Assembly: GCA_016929875.1 (NCBI GenBank)
Contig: JAFGHZ010000105.1
Span: forward strand, 1 to 7,008
Reading direction: 5' to 3'
DNA length: 7,008 bases
Source of the DNA: Dehalococcoidales bacterium
Lineage (GTDB): Bacteria > Chloroflexota > Dehalococcoidia > Dehalococcoidales > Fen-1064
Part shown: piece by piece, positions 1 through 5,800 of the stretch
Layout: each line of letters starts with the position of its first letter
Numbering within the stretch: the first letter of the stretch is position 1
Notes under the pieces: generated by a model
What the model was told of the DNA's origin: nothing
Databases searched by the model: none
Seen by the model: only the letters and a program-made list of their open reading frames with translations
Made by a program: the position numbers and the translations under genes

Positions 1-668
1 CCTTCAGCAGTGCTGATGAGGGCTTTGTGTGACATTCTGGCGCCCTTCGGTAAACCGGTAGTACCTGAAGTGTAATAAATGAAGGCGATGTCGCTTCCTG
101 TACCTTTATCGATATTTTGTTCGAAAAGTTCGGGGTGGTCTTTTTTATATTCTCTACCCAGTTCCAGGACTTCCTTGAAACTTATCAGCAGAGGGTCGTC
201 GTAGTTTTTCAAGCCCTTGGGGTCCCAGTAAATGATTTTTTTCAATGCGGGTAGTTCGTTCTTGATTTCGAGGAATTTGTCGGTTTGTTCTTGGTCGTTG
301 ACGATGGCGAATTTGGCGCCCGAGTGACTGGCAATGTACTTGACTTCGGAAGGAATAGAATCGACGAAGATGCCTGTGGCGACACCTCCTCCTGCCTGTA
401 CGGCGAATTCCCCCCAGAACCATTCCGGCTCATTATCGCCGATGATACAGACGACGTCGCCTCGCTCCATTCCGAGACTGGTTAACCCGAGAGAGAAATG
501 CTCGATGGTTTCATAATATTTGCGCCAGGAATATCTTTGCCATATACCAAATGTTTTCATGCACATGGCTGTCTCATCCGCCCACTTGTCGAAGTCGTAT
601 CGGATGAGCTTAGGGATAGTATCTACCCCCTTCTTTTTCATTAACTCGGCATTTATTTGAGTTTTCAT
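1..668 (-). CDS. Long-chain acyl-CoA synthetase (AMP-forming), N-terminal part, cut by window edge
   Basis: Seen: an open frame from ATG at 668 to the window edge gives 222 residues beginning MKTQINAELMKKKGVDTIPK. Residues about 20-220 match the N-terminal subdomain of the ANL adenylating enzymes, ending in the phosphate-binding signature YYTSGTTGLPKG at residues 198-209. Other family landmarks are FGIWQRYSWRKYYE near residue 40 and a GDNEPEW stretch near 78. Known of the family: it joins a fatty acid to CoA through an acyl-AMP intermediate, usually in 600-650 residues, so roughly a third is visible; the adenylate-binding and C-terminal motifs lie outside. No signal peptide or membrane segment is seen. 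The start is chosen because it precedes the conserved N-terminal helix; the upstream Shine-Dalgarno is weak (AGGACAGG). Inference: chain length of the substrate cannot be read here. An intrinsic terminator ends only about 22 nt before the ATG, which suggests attenuation or a structured leader. Confidence 0.93.
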   Translation of the reverse strand, partial: MKTQINAELMKKKGVDTIPKLIRYDFDKWADETAMCMKTFGIWQRYSWRKYYETIEHFSLGLTSLGMERGDVVCIIGDNEPEWFWGEFAVQAGGGVATGIFVDSIPSEVKYIASHSGAKFAIVNDQEQTDKFLEIKNELPALKKIIYWDPKGLKNYDDPLLISFKEVLELGREYKKDHPELFEQNIDKGTGSDIAFIYYTSGTTGLPKGARMSHKALISTAE

Positions 669-689
669 TTTCGGTGTCGCCTGTCCTGT

Positions 690-719
690 AAAAAAGAGCA
701 CCCCCGCTTGGGAGGTGCT
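690..719 (-). terminator. Intrinsic terminator in the leader of the acyl-CoA synthetase gene
   Basis: Seen: on the minus strand AGCACC (719-714) pairs with GGTGCT (702-697) and CCC (712-710) with GGG (705-703), leaving one bulged T and an AAGC loop. It is followed by C and six T (695-690). The plus strand also reads into five T, so it could work both ways, but no plus-strand gene ends here. It lies between the promoter at 880-908 and the synthetase start codon at 668, so a transcript of the synthetase must read through it. Confidence 0.8.
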
Positions 720-770
720 TTTTGTAATAAGGTTGCCTGATATATCAGTAACACAGAGCGAGGCAGTACA

Positions 771-848
771 TCACCATCCGCAAGCGCACTCAGTGCGCTT
801 GATAAAGATGAACTTGAAGTTCTCTGCTTTGTATGTTGCCACTGACAT
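771..848 (-). CDS. Possible 25-codon leader peptide
   Basis: Seen: ATG at 848 follows GCGGGG with 7 nt between the G-run and the start, and the frame runs 25 codons to TGA at 773-771, reading MSVATYKAENFKFIFIKRTE then CACGW. It lies wholly inside the leader of the acyl-CoA synthetase gene. Its start codon is within the 5' strand of the long-range helix, and its stop lies in the segment that could pair with the terminator. Translation would therefore disturb leader folding. There is no run of a single regulatory amino acid as in classical amino-acid attenuators, although Phe, Ile and Lys are frequent. An ORF this short can occur by chance, so this is a weak call. Confidence 0.22.
   Translation of the reverse strand: MSVATYKAENFKFIFIKRTECACGW
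781..801 (-). repeat. 9-bp perfect hairpin in the leader
   Basis: Seen: CAAGCGCAC and GTGCGCTTG separated by three bases, a perfect inverted repeat. In the minus-strand transcript it forms a GC-rich stem with a UGA loop, enclosed by the long-range helix of the leader. It has no T-run after it, so it is not a terminator. As DNA it could also be a protein-binding palindrome. Confidence 0.65.
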
Positions 849-879
849 ATCTTTTCCCCGCAATAAAGAGATAGAAGAT

Positions 880-908
880 AGATTATCACAAGTTTGACGT
901 AGTGTCAA
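880..908 (-). promoter_or_regulatory. Predicted sigma70-type promoter for the acyl-CoA synthetase
   Basis: Seen: a perfect TTGACA (908-903) on the minus strand, followed after 17 bp by TAATCT (885-880); the overlapping GATAAT (887-882) fits the -10 consensus better, but with a 15-bp spacer. Transcription would begin near 875-872. The position just downstream of the strong terminator at 938-966 fits a new transcription unit, and no other good promoter is visible before the synthetase. Confidence 0.62.
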
Positions 909-909
909 A
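893..909. promoter_or_regulatory. Inverted repeat over the -35 box, candidate operator
   Basis: Seen: TTTGAC (893-898) and GTCAAA (904-909), a perfect 6-bp inverted repeat with a 5-bp spacer. The right arm contains almost the whole -35 hexamer, so a bound dimeric protein would block RNA polymerase. TetR-, GntR- or MarR-type regulators of fatty-acid genes use sites of this general form. Which protein binds cannot be told, and no such regulator is encoded in the window. Confidence 0.45.
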
Positions 910-937
910 TTGTTGCCTGGGGTTTCTTAATGATAAA

Positions 938-966
938 AATAGAGGAGGGTTTTTCCCTCCTCTATT
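938..966 (-). terminator. Strong intrinsic terminator after the second receiver gene
   Basis: Seen: AATAGAGGAGGG and CCCTCCTCTATT form a perfect 12-bp stem with a 5-base loop, starting 21 bp after the receiver stop codon. On the minus strand the 3' arm runs into TTTTTATC, giving a short U-tract. It closes the signalling gene set and separates it from the synthetase promoter immediately downstream. Confidence 0.88.
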
Positions 967-987
967 CGAAACCGTATTCGGTCCGTG

Positions 988-1377
988 TTATGCGGGTGTC
1001 TTCGTAGATGTAGCGCGTCTTATCTTGGCGCGTACTCGTGCCATAAGGACGTGGATGTTGAATGGTTTTGTAATGTAGTCGTCGGCGCCTCTTTCAAGGG
1101 CTTGGTTCAGGCTGTTGATATCGTCCTTACCGGTGAGCATGATGATGGGGACGCTGCTTTTTTGTCTGATGCGCTTGACAACTTCAATCCCGTCGATTCC
1201 GGGCATCATAATATCGAGAATCACTAGGTCGGGATTATATTCGTCGAGCAGGGCTAGCGCCGATAATCCATCGGGGGCAGTAATAATACGGTATCCTTCC
1301 AATGCCAGGTTAATGCTGATGAGTTTCAGGATATTCTGTTCATCATCGACAGCCATAATAAGCGGTCGTTGTAACAT
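988..1377 (-). CDS. Single-domain response regulator (receiver only)
   Basis: Seen: 129 residues forming one complete receiver domain. The acidic pocket is D11 and D12, the phosphoacceptor is D55 in ILDIMMPG, the switch threonine is T82, and the lysine is K104 in ITKPF. ATG at 1377 follows GGAGG by 8 nt, an excellent ribosome binding site. It aligns without gaps to the receiver of the OmpR-type regulator encoded at 1778-2476, with identical catalytic positions, and ends in a basic segment (VRAKIRRATSTKTPA) just where the linker to a winged-helix domain would begin. Known of the family: such proteins relay or absorb phosphate, or act by protein contact. Inference: it probably derives from an OmpR-type protein that lost its DNA-binding domain. 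Only 21 bp separates its stop from the terminator, so no remnant of that domain is left. It is 25 bp downstream of the small unknown gene and likely co-transcribed with it. Confidence 0.93.
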   Translation of the reverse strand: MLQRPLIMAVDDEQNILKLISINLALEGYRIITAPDGLSALALLDEYNPDLVILDIMMPGIDGIEVVKRIRQKSSVPIIMLTGKDDINSLNQALERGADDYITKPFNIHVLMARVRAKIRRATSTKTPA

Positions 1378-1402
1378 CTCAATTTCCTCCTTCCTCGTTA
1401 AG

Positions 1403-1621
1403 TCAGTTCCTGTTATGCAGACCTTGAGGGGATTCGGATTGTGATAGAGCAGGGGTCATGACAAAGGTCTGGTTATCCCTCTCTTCGTCAACTGGGTAAC
1501 AGCAAAACCCGGCTTTTTGTAGAAGGCGGATTATACGCAGTAGTTGCTCGTTTCCCGGCTCGTTCGATAACTCATTGTTCGAACCGGTAGGCTTGTTCAG
1601 GTTTTGCCATTTGATTTCCAT
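1403..1621 (-). CDS. Small protein of unknown function
   Basis: Seen: 72 residues beginning MEIKWQNLNKP. ATG at 1621 follows AGGGG by 9 nt, and the gene ends 25 bp before the second receiver, so it looks like a genuine operon member. The first 25 residues are polar and Asn-rich, probably disordered. The middle (about 26-40, LLRIIRLLQKAG) looks helical and is followed by a short apparent strand with two adjacent cysteines (FCCYPV), then a charged DEERDNQ segment and a second strand (TFVMTPA). No signal peptide, membrane segment, or recognised DNA-binding or catalytic motif is present. I do not recognise the family. Inference: given its place among receivers it could be a small partner of the receiver or kinase. 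Its ribosome binding site lies inside an inverted repeat, which suggests controlled translation. That it is real is likely but not certain. Confidence 0.65.
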   Translation of the reverse strand: MEIKWQNLNKPTGSNNELSNEPGNEQLLRIIRLLQKAGFCCYPVDEERDNQTFVMTPALSQSESPQGLHNRN

Positions 1622-1626
1622 CTTTC

Positions 1627-1660
1627 TGTTCCCCTGATATCAGTTTAAGGCCGGGGAACA
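1627..1660 (-). promoter_or_regulatory. Hairpin that can hide the ribosome binding site of the small gene
   Basis: Seen: TGTTCCCC (1660-1653 on the minus strand) and GGGGAACA (1634-1627) form an 8-bp inverted repeat with an 18-base loop. The 3' arm contains the AGGGG that serves as Shine-Dalgarno for ATG at 1621. The loop side carries the palindrome CTGATATCAG (1634-1643). Folded, the mRNA would mask the ribosome binding site, as in RNA thermometers or ligand- or protein-controlled translation. The trigger is unknown. Confidence 0.5.
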
Positions 1661-1777
1661 AAATACAACATAAACAACCGCCTCGTCTTTCTAAATATTT
1701 TATTAATTATTCGGAGAAACAGAAGTGGTACTTTGTCTCGGAAAGGCACCTCCCTTTTTATATCTGTGTAAAAGCCT
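1661..1777. other. Intergenic spacer, AT-rich, no clear terminator
   Basis: Between the stop of the OmpR-type regulator and the hairpin before the small gene. It has an AT-rich stretch (1691-1711) in which a -10-like TAAAAT can be found on the minus strand, but no convincing -35 partner. The only inverted repeat after the regulator stop (GCCTT at 1774-1778 with AAGGC at 1743-1747) is weak and has no T-run. Read-through from the kinase unit into the small gene is therefore possible. Confidence 0.4.
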
Positions 1778-2476
1778 TCATTCCTTGTGTTTTATCTGAT
1801 AGCCGATAGCCGGTACCGTGATGATGAAAGTCGGTTTATCTATATTAGGCTCGAGCTTAGAGCGTAAACGCCGTATGAAAACGTGTAAGTACTGTCTTTC
1901 ATCCTGGTACTCAGGCCCCCAGACTTTCTGCAGGAGGTGAGTGTGAGTGAGAACCTTACCGGCGTTCAATGCTAATTCCTGAAGAAGATTGTATTCGATG
2001 GGCGTTAATTTGATTTCTTTGCCGGCTACTTTTACATTTCTGTCGATAAAATTTATTTCGATTTCACCGTAGGTGAAAGAAGGTTGTGTGACCGCAGTGC
2101 TTTTCGAGCCGGTACGGCGTAGTACCGCGCCGACACGTGCTATGAGCTCCTTTACTCCGAAAGGTTTGGCGATGTAGTCATCGGCGCCCATTTCGAGGCA
2201 CTTAACTTTGTCCTGTTCATCACCGCGTGCCGTTAGCATAATAATGGGTACCTGAGACCATTCTCTGAGGCGACGGCAGACCTCGAAGCCGTCCATCTCC
2301 GGCATCATAATGTCCAGTAATATCAAGTCGGGCAACTCTCGCTCCACACTTTTTAATGCTTCGGAACCGTTTACCGTGGTGGTTGTTGCATAGTTATTGG
2401 CTTCCATATTCGCCCGGACAAATTTCGCAATGACCGGGTCGTCATCTACGATTAGGATAAGCGGTTTATGAATCAT
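1778..2476 (-). CDS. OmpR/PhoB-family DNA-binding response regulator (KdpE-like)
   Basis: Seen: 232 residues. The N-terminal receiver (about 5-120) has D11, D12, phosphoacceptor D55 in LLDIMMPEMDG, T82, and K104 in IAKPF. After a short Ser/Thr-rich linker comes a winged-helix domain (about 133-230) with LTPIEYNLLQELALNAGKVL, the VWGPEY turn, the recognition-helix region RQYLHVFIRRLRSKLEP, and the terminal wing strand with GYQI. Known of the family: phosphorylation dimerises the receiver and the winged helix binds direct repeats in promoters. The wording around VWGPEYQDERQYLHVFIRRLRSKL is closest to KdpE-type regulators, but no potassium-transport gene is in view, so that name is not used. ATG at 2476 follows AGGAGAG closely and overlaps the preceding receiver by 11 bp, which indicates translational coupling. 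It is the only DNA-binding output of the cluster. Confidence 0.96.
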   Translation of the reverse strand: MIHKPLILIVDDDPVIAKFVRANMEANNYATTTTVNGSEALKSVERELPDLILLDIMMPEMDGFEVCRRLREWSQVPIIMLTARGDEQDKVKCLEMGADDYIAKPFGVKELIARVGAVLRRTGSKSTAVTQPSFTYGEIEINFIDRNVKVAGKEIKLTPIEYNLLQELALNAGKVLTHTHLLQKVWGPEYQDERQYLHVFIRRLRSKLEPNIDKPTFIITVPAIGYQIKHKE

Positions 2477-2840
2477 GTTGCTCTCCTAAAAATTTCTTTA
2501 CCTCGCTCAGTAGTTCGGAAATACTGAATGGTTTTGCGATATAGCCGACTCCCATCTTGCGGGCATTCTCCTCTTCGGTTTCACGAAGAAACGCCGTCAT
2601 AATTATCACTCGTGTTTGTTTCATATCAGGGTCTGACCTGAGCGCTTTCAGTACATCCCAGCCGGACATGCCGGGCATTTTAATATCCAGTAATATCAAA
2701 TCGGGTTTGTCTCTCTCCGCTGACTTCAATCCTTCTTCACCGTTCTCGGCTGTATTCACCGAATATCCGCTGGCTGACAAATTGGTTTGAATTATTTTCC
2801 TTAAACTTGGTTCGTTATCGACTACTAGAATTTGAACCAT
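2466..2840 (-). CDS. Single-domain response regulator (receiver only), kinase-linked
   Basis: Seen: 124 residues, one receiver domain. The phosphoacceptor is D52 in LLDIKMPGMSG, the switch threonine T82, and the lysine K103 in IAKPF. The acidic pocket reads D8-N9-E10, so Asn stands where many receivers have the second Asp; E10 follows directly, and the site is probably still functional. ATG at 2840 follows GGAGG by 6 nt. That ribosome binding site lies inside the 3' end of the kinase gene, the two genes overlapping by 26 bp, and the 3' end overlaps the OmpR-type gene by 11 bp. Known of the family: CheY/Spo0F-like proteins carry phosphate onward or act by binding partners. Inference: as the immediate neighbour it is the likeliest first phosphate acceptor of the kinase, perhaps competing with the DNA-binding regulator. 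Confidence 0.95.
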   Translation of the reverse strand: MVQILVVDNEPSLRKIIQTNLSASGYSVNTAENGEEGLKSAERDKPDLILLDIKMPGMSGWDVLKALRSDPDMKQTRVIIMTAFLRETEEENARKMGVGYIAKPFSISELLSEVKKFLGEQHDS

Positions 2841-5800
2841 TGTCTGCCTCCTTCGGTACCGGTAGGCTGAAACTGAATTTCGAGCCTATCCCGACCTTAC
2901 TCTCTACCCAGATTCTGCCGCCGTGATTTTCGATGAGACCGCGGCTGATAGCCAGCCCCAGTCCCGTGCCGGTCCTTCGTCCGGCGACAATATTTTCTGC
3001 CTGGTAAAAGCGGTTGAACAGTTTCCCTATTGATTCCCGGGGAATACCGACCCCATGGTCAGCCACGCTGATGATAATTTCATTGGCGACATGGCGGGCC
3101 GAGATTGTAATTTCAGTTCCCGGAGATGAGAACTTGACGGCGTTGTCTACCAGATTGGAAATTACCTGACCGATGCGCGTTTCATCGATGAGAACCGGAG
3201 GTAGTTTCGTTGGAAGATTTATCTTCAGGTGATGCTCTTTGCTTATATTTGTCAACCCCCCCATTATGGAATCGATTATGTTGGAAACGCTGGATTGTAC
3301 TTGGCTGACTTTGAATGCGCCGGACTCGATGCGCGACATATCGAGGATGTCATTGATAAGGTGCGTAAGCCGGTCGGTCTCGCTGTCGATGGTCTGGAGG
3401 AAGTCACGTCTTTGTGCTTCAGTCCATTTGACGTCTCTACGGAGCAAGGTGGAGGTGAAGCCTTTGATTGCCGATAGCGGTGTACGCAATTCGTGAGAAA
3501 CATTTGCCAGGAGCTCGGAGCGCAGGCGGTCGATTTCCCGTAGTTTTTCCGCTTCGAGGGCTTTTCCCTGTGCTTCTACAAGCTGTGTTGCTTTTTCGAG
3601 TCTATCCATGGCAAAAGCAATATCATTGGTTATCTCCTTGAATAGCTCCTGCTCTTCTTTTTCCCCGGCCAGAGGCGGCTTTATTTGAACGCACAGGACC
3701 CCGTATAGTCTCCCTTCATATTCCAGTCTGCTTACCATTGCGCTACAGTTTTTCCCGATCTTGCCGAAGGGACAGTCTTCGTGATATTTGCCGACCTGCG
3801 GACATATGATGATTGGGGCCTTTTGTTCTAACAGGTCTCTTATGCAGGCTGGAAATTGTTTCGACTTGAATCGTCTGGTCAAAGCTGAGAAAATGCGCGG
3901 TTGGAGGCCGGCGCTGGTACCTGACGTAAAGTTTCCGTTCTTGTCGGTTAGCATTACCCATGCTGTCTCATAACCACGGGCGGTGATTAACAGGTCGCAA
4001 CTGTTACGGGTGAGTTTCTCTCTGTCTTTCTCCAGTGTGATGAGTTGATTGATGCCTCTGAGAGCATTAAGCACGGAATTGAGATGTCGAATGTGCTCTT
4101 CAGCCAGTTTGCGTGTTGTGATATCGGATACCACTGCCATAACTCCGGCATAGTTCCCATCTTTGTCGGTAATGGGTGTGGTTCCAAGAATGGCGTAAAT
4201 CCGCTGTCGGTCTTTACGGATGAATTCGAATTCATGCTCTTCCTGGATGCCGCGTTTATGTCGTTCCAGCTTTTCTTGAGCGTCTTTTACGTCTTCTTTA
4301 TCCATGAAACTGAAGAGGGGTTTGCCCATCATCTCTTCTATAGTGTACCCTAACATCTCTGTCATTCGCTTGTTAACGAAGGTTGTCAGGGATTCTTTAT
4401 CGATTGCCCAGATGCCTTCCTGTGCCATTTCCACCAGTTCACGATATTTATTTTCGCTCTCCCTTAGTGCTTGCTCTGCTTGCTTACGTGCAGTGATGTC
4501 ACGGATATTGCACTGAATTATTCTGTGCTGGTCAACATCATAAACATTACTCACAAATTCCACATTCCTCTGTTGTCCATCGGCACTTTGCAGCGGCAAG
4601 TTCTCATAGCGAACGTATCCTTTACGCTGTAATTCTAAAAATTTTGTTTTGCTGGTAACGATATCCCTTAAAAATCCCAGTTCCCACAGGTTCTTACCGA
4701 TGAATTCCTGATGTGACAAGCCTAACAGGTTGATTAAAAATGGGTTTACATCAATAATTATTCCGGTATCTGCTTCAAGTATCAAAATGCCGTCTTTTGC
4801 CGCCTCGAAGAGCCGACGATAACGGAGTTCGGAAATCTTCATTGTTTCCTGTGCCTGTCTCTCTTCGGTGATATCGATTGATATGCCCCTGATACCGTGG
4901 ATTTCGCCGTCATGGCTGATAGGTGCGGTATAAACCCGCACAGGGAAAGAAGTCTTATCATATCTGAGCGCTGTGTATTCCTGGGGACCTATATTTTCTC
5001 CGTTTAATATATTACCGATGTTTTTGATAAACCTTTCTCTGTCAGCCGGTATGAGGGTATCGGCGATGTTGTTTTTCAAATTATCTGCATTTTCCGAGGT
5101 TATGTTCCATGCCTTGAATCCTTCTCTATTGACATAGGTGAATTGACCCTTTCTGTCGGTTTCAAAAATGCTTAACGGTAGTAGATTTGCCAGTTCTTTG
5201 AATCGTGCCTGGCTCTCCCTGAGTGCCTTCTCTGCCTGTTTTCTCTCGGTAATATCGTAATGAATGGTCTGGAAATGGTGCTCTCCGCCCCAGAGTACTT
5301 CTTTACGAAAGACCTGCAGGTTGCGCATGGAACCGTCTTTACGAACGATGCTTATTTCATAACTGGTAGGAGACGGTTCCCCTCGCTCCCGTTTTTCTTT
5401 CCGCTGGAGGAATTCGGTGTAGCTTTCGGAGGTATATCGCTCCCTGACGGGTTTATCTCTCAGCTCTTTTAGACTGTTATAACCGTAGATGTCGAGCATT
5501 GCCTGGTTAGCGTAGATGGTTTCCCCGTCGACAGTGACAATGCGGATTCCCAGGGGGGAGTTGTCCAGAGAGTTGCGGAAATTCTTTTCCGATACCCTCA
5601 GGGCTTCTTCCATACGCATATCTTCGGTAATATCACGGATAATACCCTCAAGCGCTACTATTTTACCTTTTTCATCGGGAATAGCTGTGAGGCGCTGATT
5701 TGTCCAGACTACTCTCCCGTCCTTGTGGATCCAGCGTATCAGGACCGATTTGCCGGAATAGGTTTTCGGAGAACGGATAATGGCTTTCAGAATGTTCTTA

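Larger units (their letters stand above)
690..874 (-). promoter_or_regulatory. Structured leader RNA / candidate attenuator upstream of the acyl-CoA synthetase
   Basis: Seen: about 180 nt between a predicted transcription start and a terminator, with several possible helices. A long-range helix pairs GATATGTCAGT (851-841) with ACTGATATATC (749-739), 11 pairs including one G-U. It can extend inward after a 3-nt bulge with AACA (837-834) to TGTT (753-750), and then CAGAG (826-822) to CTCTG (758-754). Outward, TTGC (863-860) can pair with GCAA (736-733). Inside sits a 9-bp hairpin (801-781). A competing pairing of GGATGGTGAT (779-770) with the 5' arm of the terminator (719-710) offers a weak antiterminator. 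It resembles no riboswitch class I recognise. Alternative: a free-standing small RNA of about 183 nt, with the synthetase made by read-through. Confidence 0.5.

Noticed and set aside
690..874. 6S RNA
   Set aside because: The length is similar, but 6S RNA has its 5' and 3' ends paired around a central bubble; here the 3' end is an independent terminator hairpin and the interior lacks the usual open-promoter mimic.
665..889. A 74-codon minus-strand frame through the leader, whose TGA overlaps the synthetase ATG
   Set aside because: It begins with GTG inside the -10 region, so it would not be in the transcript; it runs through the terminator and its composition (Ser/Leu runs, Arg-rich end) is not protein-like.
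715..897. Plus-strand frame of 60 codons in the intergenic region
   Set aside because: No ribosome binding site at its starts, no family resemblance, and it overlaps the promoter and leader elements of the minus strand.
690..909. T-box, TPP or cobalamin riboswitch
   Set aside because: Fragments such as CACTGAG or, antisense, GCCACTG recall parts of known classes, but the remaining conserved boxes are absent.
732..917. Three copies of GTTGCC (732-737, 835-840, 912-917) as an operator array
   Set aside because: The spacing is irregular (103 and 77 bp) and the flanks differ; a hexamer repeated this often can be chance.
985..1227. Plus-strand frames opposite the receiver and kinase genes (also around 1115-1444, 4045-4353 and 5260-5472)
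   Set aside because: They are antisense shadows of well-supported minus-strand genes with clear conserved domains.
1738..1778. Terminator after the OmpR-type regulator
   Set aside because: Only a 5-bp stem with a long loop and no T-run on the minus strand.
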